Assembly: GCA_025965635.1 (NCBI GenBank)
Contig: JAOPWO010000024.1
Coordinates: forward strand, 1-13,688
Direction: 5' to 3'
Length of the DNA: 13,688 nucleotides
Origin: Modestobacter sp.
Lineage (GTDB): Bacteria > Actinomycetota > Actinomycetes > Mycobacteriales > Geodermatophilaceae
Under the pieces are notes generated by a model. That model ran no database searches. It was not told the origin of the DNA and saw nothing but the letters and a program-made list of their open reading frames with translations. The translations under genes and the position numbers were made by a program. How positions within the stretch are numbered: the stretch's first letter is position 1; each line of letters opens with the position of its first letter. Below, in pieces: positions 7,628-13,688 of the stretch.

Positions 7628-8656
7628 TCAGCCCGCGGGGGGTGTCCGGTCCGCCGGGTCGCCGCCGTCGTCGCTGACGGCCGGGCCAGGAGCCGCCCCC
7701 ACCCCGCCGGAAGGCCGGTCCACCGTCGGATCCGGCGTGACGGGCTCGGCGGCCACCGGAGCGGGGGTCTCGGTCTCCCCGGTCGCCCGGGGCGACCCCT
7801 CGGACGCCGCCGTCCCGCGGTCGATCACCTCGCGCGGCCGGCCGCGCTGCCAGACCAGGTAGGCGACGGCGAGCAGGCCGACCACGATCGAGGTGATCAC
7901 GTTGAGGCGGACCCCGAGGACCCGCTCGGCCGCGTCGATGCGCAGCAGCTCGATCCACAGCCGGCCGGCGCAGTAGGCGGCGACGTAGAGAGCGAACGCG
8001 CGGCCGTGGGACAGCCGGAAGCGCCGGTCGGCCCACACCACCAGGGCGGCGACGCCCAGGTTCCACAGCAGCTCGTAGAGGAACGTGGGGTGGTAGGTGC
8101 CCTGGACGATCGCCTGGCCGCCGGCGTCGGTGGCCGCTCGGCCGGCCGAGGGCAGCCACTCGTAGATGCGCAGCGCCCACGGCAGGTCGGTGGCCCGGCC
8201 GTAGAGCTCGTTGTTGAACCAGTTGCCCAGCCGGCCGATGGCCTGGGCGACGACGATCCCGGGGGCGATGGCGTCGGCGTAGGCGGGCAGCGGGATACCC
8301 CGGCGGCGGCAGGCGATCCAGGCGCCGACCCCACCCAGCGCGATGGCCCCCCAGATGCCCAGGCCGCCCTCCCAGATGGCGAAAGCCTTGAGCGGGTCAC
8401 CGCCGTCGCTGAAGTAGGGGTCCGGGGTGGTGAGCACGTGGTAGAGCCGGCCGCCGACGATGCCGAAGGGCACCGCCCACACCGCGATGTCGAGCACCTC
8501 CCCCGGCGCACCGCCGCGGGCCACCCAGCGGCGCTCGCCGATCCAGCAGGCCACCACGATGCCGGCGATGATGCACAGCGCGTAGGCGCGCAGCGGAAAG
8601 GGCCCGATCTCCCAGACACCCTGGGTCGGGCTCGGGATCTCCGCGAGCGACATCAT
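7628..8656 (-). CDS. lgt: Prolipoprotein diacylglyceryl transferase
   Basis: Integral membrane enzyme that moves diacylglycerol from phosphatidylglycerol to the lipobox cysteine of prolipoproteins, the first step of lipoprotein maturation. It has 342 residues. Hydrophobic segments lie at about 22-40, 55-72, 94-116, 128-140, 196-209, 220-237 and 251-269. The family signature GRLGNWFNNELYG is at 141-153, with Arg142 and Asn145 corresponding to essential residues of the E. coli enzyme. HPTFLYE (189-195) and the GRLWIELLR stretch (231-239) also match the family. Residues 271-342 form a Pro/Ala/acidic tail absent from E. coli Lgt but of a kind seen in actinobacterial homologues. The ATG at 8654-8656 overlaps the trpA stop by four bases (ATGA); a second ATG follows directly. 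No strong ribosome site is seen, consistent with dependence on translation of trpA. Confidence 0.95.
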   Translation of the reverse strand: MMSLAEIPSPTQGVWEIGPFPLRAYALCIIAGIVVACWIGERRWVARGGAPGEVLDIAVWAVPFGIVGGRLYHVLTTPDPYFSDGGDPLKAFAIWEGGLGIWGAIALGGVGAWIACRRRGIPLPAYADAIAPGIVVAQAIGRLGNWFNNELYGRATDLPWALRIYEWLPSAGRAATDAGGQAIVQGTYHPTFLYELLWNLGVAALVVWADRRFRLSHGRAFALYVAAYCAGRLWIELLRIDAAERVLGVRLNVITSIVVGLLAVAYLVWQRGRPREVIDRGTAASEGSPRATGETETPAPVAAEPVTPDPTVDRPSGGVGAAPGPAVSDDGGDPADRTPPAG

Positions 8657-9450
8657 GTCCCGCTGCCCACCCGGCGCACCCCGCCGGCCAGGTCGACCGA
8701 CAGCGCGCGCACCGCGGCCGGGCCGCCCCCGTCGAGCAGGGCGCGCACGTAGGCGGACCCGACGATGACCCCGTCGGCGAAGCCGGCCACCTCGGCCGCC
8801 TGGTCGCCGTCGGAGACGCCCAGCCCGACGCACACCGGCCGGTCGGTGACCGCACGGGTGCGCTCGACCAGCCGCTGGGCGGCATCGCCGACGCTGGCCC
8901 GGGTGCCGGTGACCCCCATGGTCGAGGCGGCGTAGACGAACCCGCGGCAGGCCGCGGTGGTGGAGGCCAGCCGGGCGTCGGTGGAGGACGGCGCGACGAG
9001 GAAGACCCGGTCCAGGCCGGTGCGGTCGGTGGCGGCCAGCCACGGGCCGGCCTCGTCGGGGATGAGGTCGGGGGTGATCGCCCCCGCTCCCCCGGCGGCG
9101 GCCAGGTCGTCGGCGAACCGGTCGACGCCGTAGCGCTCGATCGGGTTCCAGTAGCTCATGACCACCGGCACGGCGCCGGCCGCGGCGACGGCCTCGACCC
9201 CGCGCAGCACGTGGGTCATGCCCACCCCGGCGCGGACGGCGACGTCCACGGCCTCCTGGATGGTGGGGCCGTCCATGCCCGGGTCGGAGTAGGGCACCCC
9301 GATCTCCACGATGTCGGCCCCACCCTCGACGGCGGCCACCATCGCCTCGATGGAGGCGTCGACGTCGGGGTAGCCCACCGGCAGATAGGCGATGAGCGCC
9401 GCCCGCCCCTCGGCGCGGGCGGCGGAGATCCGGTCCTGGAGGAGGCTCAT
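8653..9450 (-). CDS. trpA: Tryptophan synthase alpha chain
   Basis: Cleaves indole-3-glycerol phosphate to indole and glyceraldehyde 3-phosphate within the alpha2-beta2 tryptophan synthase; indole is tunnelled to TrpB. It has 265 residues, a normal length, in a TIM barrel. The catalytic pair is at the same numbering as in the enteric enzyme: Glu49 in VEIGVPYSDP and Asp60 in DGPTIQ. Near the C-terminus, VGLGVSDGDQ and DGVIVGSAYV form the phosphate-binding loops. The ATG at 9448-9450 is chosen over upstream in-frame starts because it overlaps the trpB stop by four bases, has GGGGAG five bases upstream, and gives the family's N-terminus. Its own stop overlaps lgt in the same way, so trpB, trpA and lgt are probably translated as a coupled unit. 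Confidence 0.96.
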   Translation of the reverse strand: MSLLQDRISAARAEGRAALIAYLPVGYPDVDASIEAMVAAVEGGADIVEIGVPYSDPGMDGPTIQEAVDVAVRAGVGMTHVLRGVEAVAAAGAVPVVMSYWNPIERYGVDRFADDLAAAGGAGAITPDLIPDEAGPWLAATDRTGLDRVFLVAPSSTDARLASTTAACRGFVYAASTMGVTGTRASVGDAAQRLVERTRAVTDRPVCVGLGVSDGDQAAEVAGFADGVIVGSAYVRALLDGGGPAAVRALSVDLAGGVRRVGSGT

Positions 9451-10796
9451 GCCAGCTCCCCAGCGTCCTGACCGGCGGTGGCGTCGTCGTTGCTGACGGC
9501 CCCCTCGGTGGGCTGCTGATCGGTGTCCAGGCCGGGACCCGGGTCGACCTCCTCGTGGTCGCCGAGGCCGAACCAGCGCGACGCGGTCTCCACGTCCTTG
9601 TCCCCGCGGCCGGAGAGGTTCACCAGCAGGACCGCGTCGGGCCCCACCTCGCGCCCCACCTGCATCGCGCCGGCGAGGGCGTGCGCGGACTCGATCGCCG
9701 GGATGATCCCCTCGGTCCGGCACAGCAGGGCGAAGGCCTCCATGGCCTCGCTGTCGGTCACCGGCCGGTACTCCGCGCGGCCGAGGTCGTGCAGGTAGGC
9801 GTGCTCCGGCCCGACGCCGGGGTAGTCGAGGCCGGCGGAGATCGAGTGCGACTCGATGGTCTGGCCGTTGTCGTCCTGGAGCAGGTAGGAGCGGGCCCCG
9901 TGCAGCACCCCGGGGTCACCGCCGGTGATCGTGGCCGCGTGCCGGCCGGTGTCCACGCCGTCCCCGCCGGCCTCCAGGCCGACCAGCCGGACGCCGTCGT
10001 CGGGCACGAAGGCGGTGAAGATGCCGATCGCGTTGGAGCCGCCGCCGACGCAGGCGAGCACCACGTCGGGCAGCCGGCCGATCCGCTCGAGCACCTGCTC
10101 GCGGGCCTCGTCGCCGATCACCCGCTGGAAGTCGCGGACCATCGCCGGGAAGGGGTGCGGACCGGCGACGGTGCCGAAGACGTAGTTCGTCGTCTCGACG
10201 TTGGTGACCCAGTCGCGGAAGGCCTCGTTGATCGCGTCCTTGAGGGTGCGCGACCCGGTGGTGACCGGTACGACCTCCGCGCCCAGCAGCCGCATCCGGG
10301 CCACGTTGAGCGCCTGTCGCCGGGTGTCCTCCTCGCCCATGTAGACGGTGCAGGACAGCCCCATCAGCGCCGCGGCGGTCGCCGTCGCGACGCCGTGCTG
10401 ACCGGCGCCGGTCTCGGCGATGACCCGGCTCTTGCCGATCCGCTTGGTGAGCAGGGCCTGGCCCAGCACGTTGTTGATCTTGTGCGAGCCGGTGTGGTTG
10501 AGGTCCTCGCGCTTGAGCATGACCCGGGCGCCGCCGCAGTGCTCGGCGAACCTCGGGACGTCGGTGAGCGGGCTGGGCCGGCCGGTGTAGTCGCGCTGCA
10601 GCCGGGCGAACTCGCCGAGGAACGCCGGGTCGACCCGCATGGCCTCGTAGGCCTCGGTCAGCTCGTCGAGCGCGGCGATCAGGGCCTCGGGCACGAAGCG
10701 GCCACCGTAGGGACCGAAGTGCCCGGTCGCGTCCGGCCAGGCCGGACGCGCGGGGAGGTCGCGGACGTCAGGGGCCGGGGGATGCGGAGCGGTCAC
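9447..10796 (-). CDS. trpB: Tryptophan synthase beta chain
   Basis: PLP enzyme that condenses indole with serine to give tryptophan. It has 449 residues. GHFGPYGGRFVPE (25-37) opens the conserved core. HTGSHKINN contains the PLP lysine, Lys106. AETGAGQHG contains the catalytic glutamate, Glu128. The GGGSNAIG loop that holds the PLP phosphate is near 255, and the core ends at about residue 411 (SRWFGL). The remaining 38 residues are an acidic, Gly/Ala/Asp/Glu-rich tail beyond the usual TrpB end. The GTG at 10794-10796 is the only reasonable start: an in-frame stop lies 9 bases further upstream (10806-10808) and no other start codon occurs before the conserved core. No well-spaced ribosome site precedes it; the nearest purine-rich stretch (GGGAGG) is 16 bases away, inside an inverted repeat. 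Confidence 0.96.
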   Translation of the reverse strand: MTAPHPPAPDVRDLPARPAWPDATGHFGPYGGRFVPEALIAALDELTEAYEAMRVDPAFLGEFARLQRDYTGRPSPLTDVPRFAEHCGGARVMLKREDLNHTGSHKINNVLGQALLTKRIGKSRVIAETGAGQHGVATATAAALMGLSCTVYMGEEDTRRQALNVARMRLLGAEVVPVTTGSRTLKDAINEAFRDWVTNVETTNYVFGTVAGPHPFPAMVRDFQRVIGDEAREQVLERIGRLPDVVLACVGGGSNAIGIFTAFVPDDGVRLVGLEAGGDGVDTGRHAATITGGDPGVLHGARSYLLQDDNGQTIESHSISAGLDYPGVGPEHAYLHDLGRAEYRPVTDSEAMEAFALLCRTEGIIPAIESAHALAGAMQVGREVGPDAVLLVNLSGRGDKDVETASRWFGLGDHEEVDPGPGLDTDQQPTEGAVSNDDATAGQDAGELA

Positions 10797-10807
10797 CGGG
10801 CCAGCTT

Positions 10808-10883
10808 AAGGACCTCCCTGCCCCCGGCCCTCCCGCAGGGGCCCGCCGCGAGCCCGCGAGCGGTGGGGGGCAGGAGGGCCCTT
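10808..10883 (-). repeat. Large inverted repeat between trpC and trpB, three-way-junction fold
   Basis: Nearly the whole 89-base gap between trpC and trpB is one folded element. The outer arms are 10808-10825 and 10866-10883, 18 bases each, identical at 15 positions when one is reverse-complemented; as minus-strand RNA 17 of 18 positions can pair, counting G-U. The 40-base interior itself holds two hairpins. One, at about 10843-10863, has an 8-bp stem with one bulged base. The other, at 10826-10843, has five pairs, a bulged base and one more pair. The result is a three-way junction starting three bases after the trpC stop. There is no U tract. It could be a transcription attenuator or processing site, or a copy of a dispersed intergenic palindrome. 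The GGGAGG nearest to trpB lies in the 3' arm. Confidence 0.7.
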
Positions 10884-10885
10884 CT

Positions 10886-11695
10886 TCAGCGGGTGGGGCG
10901 GGGCGTGGCCGGGTGCGCCCCGGCGGTCACCAGGTCGGCCACGGCCTGGCGGGCGTCGCCCGCGGTGACCAGGCCCTCGCCGACCAGCACGGCGTCGGCA
11001 CCGGCCGCGGCGTAGCTGATCAGGTCGTGCGGGCCGCGGACCCCGGACTCGGCGACCTTGACCACCCCGGTGGGCAGACCGGGTGCGATCCGCTCGAAGG
11101 TGGACCGGTCGACGTCGAGGGTGGTGAGGTCGCGGGCGTTGACCCCGATCACCGCGGCACCGGCGGACAGCGCACGGTCCGCCTCGGCCTCGGTGTGCAC
11201 CTCGACGAGCGCGGTCATGCCCAGCGACTCCACCCGCTCCAGCAGGCCGGTGAGCGCGTTCTGGTTCAGCGCCGCCACGATCAGCAGCACGACGTCGGCA
11301 CCGTGGGCCCGCGCCTCGTGCACCTGGTAGCTGCTGACCACGAAGTCCTTGCAGAGCACCGGGACGTCGACGGCCGCCCGCACGGCCGCCAGGTCGGCGT
11401 GCGACCCGCCGAACCGGCGGCGTTCGGTGAGCACGCTGATCACCCGGGCTCCGCCGGCGGCGTACTGGACGGCCAGGGACGCCGGGTCGCTGATCTCGGC
11501 CAGGTCACCCTTGGAGGGGCTGCGGCGCTTCACCTCGGCGATGACGCCGACGCCGGGGGCGCGCAGCGCGGCGAGGGCGTCGAGCGCCGGACGGGCGTCG
11601 GCTGCGGCGGCCTGCACCTCGACCAGGGGGGTCTGGGCCTGCCGGGCGGCGACGTCCTCCCGGACGCCGACCAGGATGTCGTCGAGGACGCTCAT
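10886..11695 (-). CDS. trpC: Indole-3-glycerol phosphate synthase
   Basis: Decarboxylates and closes CdRP (1-(o-carboxyphenylamino)-1-deoxyribulose 5-phosphate) to indole-3-glycerol phosphate, the substrate of TrpA. It has 269 residues in a TIM barrel, a single-function TrpC without a fused TrpF domain. Active-site residues are visible with near-enteric spacing: Glu54 and Lys56 in VIAEVKRRSPSKG, Lys116 in VLCKDFVV, Glu165 in LVEVHTE, Asn186 in IGVNARDL, then VAESGV and VLVGEGLV for phosphate binding. The ATG at 11693-11695 is chosen over an upstream in-frame start because GGGGAG sits five bases before it and MSVLDDIL is the usual beginning in actinobacteria. A 196-base gap separates it from the membrane protein gene upstream, so an internal promoter is possible. 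The 89-base folded gap separates it from trpB. Confidence 0.96.
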   Translation of the reverse strand: MSVLDDILVGVREDVAARQAQTPLVEVQAAAADARPALDALAALRAPGVGVIAEVKRRSPSKGDLAEISDPASLAVQYAAGGARVISVLTERRRFGGSHADLAAVRAAVDVPVLCKDFVVSSYQVHEARAHGADVVLLIVAALNQNALTGLLERVESLGMTALVEVHTEAEADRALSAGAAVIGVNARDLTTLDVDRSTFERIAPGLPTGVVKVAESGVRGPHDLISYAAAGADAVLVGEGLVTAGDARQAVADLVTAGAHPATPRPTR

Positions 11696-11793
11696 GAACT
11701 CTCCCCGCTGCGGGTCGCACTGCGTACCGGCGGGACGGTGTCCGGGGGCGTCGAGCGCTCGACCAGGAGCGATGACCACTCAGGATCTGACAC
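11692..11793 (-). CDS. Possible 33-residue small ORF overlapping trpC
   Basis: A GTG-started frame of 33 codons whose stop overlaps the trpC ATG by four bases (ATGA), the same junction type as trpB/trpA. GAGGAG stands seven bases before the GTG. An earlier in-frame GTG at 11827-11829 would give 45 residues. The peptide begins with residues SDPEWSSLL and is otherwise Pro/Ser/Arg-rich with one tryptophan and no membrane segment. I recognise no family. Eight of 33 third positions are A or T, much poorer GC bias than the neighbours, which argues against a conserved protein. It might be a leader peptide that couples translation into trpC, or chance. Confidence 0.3.
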   Translation of the reverse strand: MSDPEWSSLLVERSTPPDTVPPVRSATRSGESS

Positions 11794-11800
11794 CGGACGT

Positions 11801-11836
11801 CTCCTCACCAGTCGGATCGGTGAGTTCACTCTAGAG
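11801..11836 (-). promoter_or_regulatory. Palindromes and weak promoter candidate upstream of trpC
   Basis: This is the least GC-rich patch in the gap. On the minus strand TAGAGT (11828-11833) fits a TAnnnT -10 box, but no clear -35 box is visible. It runs into the near-perfect palindrome GTGAACTCAC (11820-11829), which overlaps a hairpin with a perfect 6-bp stem, CTCACC and GGTGAG (11804-11809 with 11819-11824). The 3' arm of that hairpin abuts the GAGGAG that could serve the small ORF before trpC. It may be a promoter/operator for trpCBA-lgt. The evidence is only pattern and position. Confidence 0.35.
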
Positions 11837-11891
11837 ACGCCGGGCCGGGCGGCCGTCCGGGGGCTCGATGCGGGCACCTCGGACGAGGGGG

Positions 11892-12563
11892 TCACACTGT
11901 CCGGCCACCCCGGTCGGCGCGGGTCGGCCGGGCAGCGTCGCCCGTCGGGTCGTCGGTGGGGTCCTCGGTGGGGTCCTCCCCCCGGTCGAGCGCTTTCCAC
12001 GCCGCCTGGTGGCGGTCCTCCGGCGTCTCCGGGCGGGCGCGGGCGGGCGTGGTCGCCGGCTGGGCGCCGGGGCGCTCGTAGCGCCGTCCCATGCCGGGCC
12101 AGCGCCGTCCGCGGACGGCGACGAACAGCCCGGCGAGCAGGGCGAGCAGCCCGGCGGCGGTGACGGCCGCCGGCCAGCCGGCGGACACCGCACCCGTCAC
12201 CCGGGAGCCTTCCCCCGCCAACCCCGCCGCGTCGGCGGACGCGGCGTCGGCGAGCCCCCCGGTGAGCCCTCGCAGCCCGGACCAGAGCGGCCCGGCGCCG
12301 GCAGCGGCGACGAGCACCCCGACGGCCACCCGCCCCGCGCCGCGCACCGCGAGGACTGCCACGGCGGCCGCGAGGAGCAGCAGTCCGCCGGCGGGCACCA
12401 GCGGGACCAGCTCGCCTCCGCTGAGCGTCTGGACCACCGGCGGCAGCGGCCGCGGCCGGACGACGGTCACGGACAGCCAGCGCTGACCGGACGCGGACAG
12501 CGCCAGGGCGCCCGCCGCCGCACAGCCGACGAGGCCCAGGGTCATCTCCCTGCGCGCACTCAC
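11892..12563 (-). CDS. Trp biosynthesis-associated membrane protein
   Basis: A 223-residue protein with four hydrophobic segments at about 8-24, 52-73, 78-94 and 129-151, then a charged cytoplasmic-looking tail. It matches in size, topology and location the actinobacterial Trp_oprn_chp family, which lies beside trp genes and has no established biochemical role. The pattern QRWLSVTV after the first helix, and WKALDRGEDPT in the tail, are features I associate with this family. Its GTG start at 12561-12563 overlaps the trpE stop by four bases (GTGA) and has GGGAG five bases upstream, so it is probably translated with trpE. An ATG six codons later (12543-12545) is a poorer choice because AGGGAG touches it directly. 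Near the end, the acidic repeat DPTEDPTDDPT is encoded by a 12-base tandem repeat. Confidence 0.85.
   Translation of the reverse strand: MSARREMTLGLVGCAAAGALALSASGQRWLSVTVVRPRPLPPVVQTLSGGELVPLVPAGGLLLLAAAVAVLAVRGAGRVAVGVLVAAAGAGPLWSGLRGLTGGLADAASADAAGLAGEGSRVTGAVSAGWPAAVTAAGLLALLAGLFVAVRGRRWPGMGRRYERPGAQPATTPARARPETPEDRHQAAWKALDRGEDPTEDPTDDPTGDAARPTRADRGGRTV
11943..11978 (-). repeat. 12-base tandem repeat in the membrane protein tail
   Basis: Three consecutive 12-base units. Those at 11955-11966 and 11967-11978 are identical (GAGGACCCCACC on the minus strand) and the unit at 11943-11954 differs at three positions. They encode EDPT, EDPT and DDPT. The unit number is a likely site of length variation between strains. 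Since 12 is a multiple of three, gain or loss keeps the frame. Confidence 0.75.
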
Positions 12564-13688
12564 GCGAGCTCCCGCAGCCCCTCCGCCGCGGCGATCGCCG
12601 ACAGCACCGCGCGGGCCTTGTGCCGGGTCTCCGCCTCCTCGGTGGCCGCGTCGCTGTCGGCCACGATGCCGGCCCCGGCCTGCACGTACGCCCGTCCTGC
12701 GTGCAGCACGGCGGTGCGGATCGCGATCGCCATGTCCATGTCGCCGCTGGCGTCGACGTAGCCGACGGTCCCGGCGTACAGCGCCCGCCGGGTGGGCTCC
12801 AGCGACTCGATGACCTCCATCGCCCGCGGCTTGGGCGCCCCGGACACGGTGCCGGCCGGGAAGGTGGCGTCGAAGACGTCCAGGGCGTCCCGGTCGGGCA
12901 GCAGCCGGCCACCGACGGTGGAGACCAGGTGCATGACGTGGCTGTACCGCTCGACCCGCATGAAGTCGGCGACCTCGACGGTGCCCGGGACGCTGACCCG
13001 GCCCAGGTCGTTGCGGGCCAGGTCGACCAGCATCACGTGCTCGGCCCGCTCCTTGGGGTCGGCCAGCAGCTCCTCGGTGAGCCGCACGTCCTCCTCGGGG
13101 GTGGCGCCGCGCGGCCGGGTGCCGGCCGGCGGGTGCACCACCGCCCGGTCCCCGGTGACGGTGACCAGCGCCTCCGGGCTGGACCCGACGACGTCGAAGG
13201 GCGACTCCCGCCCCTCGAAGCGCAGCAGGTACATGTACGGCGAGGGGTTGGTGGCCCGCAGCACCCGGTAGAGGTCCAGCGCGTCGACGTCGGTGGGCAC
13301 CTCGAACCGCTGGCTGAGCACGGCCTGGAAGACGTCGCCGGCCCGGACGTGCTCGCGGACCCGCTCGACGCCGGCCTCGAAGACCCCGGGCGCCATGTTG
13401 CTGCGCTGCTCGAGGACGACGTCGGTGGCGGCGAGCACGGCCACCCCCGGGGGGACCGCCTTGGTGAGGTCCGTGGCCATCGCGTCCAGCCGGGTGACCG
13501 CGTCGTCGTAGCCGCTGTCGTAGCCGCCGGCGCCCCGCAGCGCGTTGGCGATGAGCAGCACGGTGCCGTCGGTGTGGTCCAGCACGGCGAGGTCGGTGAC
13601 CAGCATCAGCGCGAGCTCGGGCATGCCGAGGTCGTCGGTGCTGGTCTGCGGCAGGCGCTCCAGCCGGCGGACGACGTCGTAGCCGAGG
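12560..13688 (-). CDS. trpE: Anthranilate synthase component I (5' end outside window)
   Basis: Converts chorismate to anthranilate with ammonia delivered by a TrpG partner; first committed step of tryptophan synthesis. 375 C-terminal residues are visible out of about 500-520 normally, so the start and the N-terminal region that usually binds feedback tryptophan are missing at the right edge. The visible frame begins LGYDVVRRLERLP, so the Met at 13622-13624 is internal and not the start. The chorismate-binding domain shows SPYMYLLRFEG, SSPEALV, PAGTRPRG, LVDLARNDLGRV, the FPAGTVSGAPK signature and GYVDASGDMDMAIAIRT, with QAGAGIVADSD near the end. No TrpG domain is fused at the C-terminus; it stops with GLRELA. 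Its stop overlaps the membrane protein GTG by four bases. PabB and other chorismate enzymes are relatives, but the trp context decides for TrpE. Confidence 0.95.
   Translation of the reverse strand, partial: LGYDVVRRLERLPQTSTDDLGMPELALMLVTDLAVLDHTDGTVLLIANALRGAGGYDSGYDDAVTRLDAMATDLTKAVPPGVAVLAATDVVLEQRSNMAPGVFEAGVERVREHVRAGDVFQAVLSQRFEVPTDVDALDLYRVLRATNPSPYMYLLRFEGRESPFDVVGSSPEALVTVTGDRAVVHPPAGTRPRGATPEEDVRLTEELLADPKERAEHVMLVDLARNDLGRVSVPGTVEVADFMRVERYSHVMHLVSTVGGRLLPDRDALDVFDATFPAGTVSGAPKPRAMEVIESLEPTRRALYAGTVGYVDASGDMDMAIAIRTAVLHAGRAYVQAGAGIVADSDAATEEAETRHKARAVLSAIAAAEGLRELA

Noticed and set aside
5761..7677. 638-codon plus-strand frame spanning the gltB N-terminus and the lgt-gltB gap
   Set aside because: Antisense to the conserved GltB amidotransferase domain for most of its length. 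It ends in Arg/Gly/Pro-rich sequence over the gap and resembles no protein family.
1..13688. Mobile elements, CRISPR repeats, tRNA or rRNA genes, prophage or defence genes
   Set aside because: None seen. Every long coding frame is a conserved housekeeping gene in an expected actinobacterial order, and no terminal repeats, transposase frames or regularly spaced repeats were found.

Overview
This window is ordinary chromosomal DNA from a very GC-rich actinobacterium. Eight recognisable genes, all on the minus strand, carry strong C/G preference at third codon positions, several GTG starts and short overlapping gene junctions. The order trpE - Trp-associated membrane protein - trpC - trpB - trpA - lgt - gltB - gltD - pyk is an actinobacterial arrangement. 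The protein styles suggest the Geodermatophilaceae (Blastococcus, Geodermatophilus, Modestobacter group). The family assignment is inference; the phylum is secure.

Reading in the direction of transcription (right to left), the window opens inside trpE (anthranilate synthase component I, 5' end outside). It continues with a small four-helix membrane protein that habitually sits in actinobacterial trp loci. After a 196-base gap holding a promoter-like AT-richer patch and a possible 33-codon ORF come trpC, an 89-base gap filled by a long inverted repeat, then trpB, trpA and lgt. trpE/membrane protein, trpB/trpA and trpA/lgt each overlap by four bases (GTGA or ATGA), so translation is probably coupled. 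lgt (prolipoprotein diacylglyceryl transferase) is therefore tied to the trp genes.

A 412-base non-coding gap follows lgt. It has a terminator-like hairpin next to the lgt stop, a weak candidate promoter inside an inverted repeat, and roughly 300 bases of hairpin-containing leader. Next come gltB and gltD (large and small subunits of NADPH glutamate synthase, overlapping by eight bases), then pyk (pyruvate kinase, 3' end outside) 21 bases downstream.

Together these genes make tryptophan from chorismate (partial set: trpD, trpG and a trpF/priA activity must lie elsewhere), anchor lipoproteins, assimilate ammonia through GOGAT and finish glycolysis. I see no mobile element, phage gene, CRISPR array, tRNA or rRNA, and no defence or secondary-metabolite system. 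The parts that deserve a second look are non-coding: the trpC-trpB inverted repeat with a three-way-junction fold, the region just upstream of trpC, and the long gltB leader.
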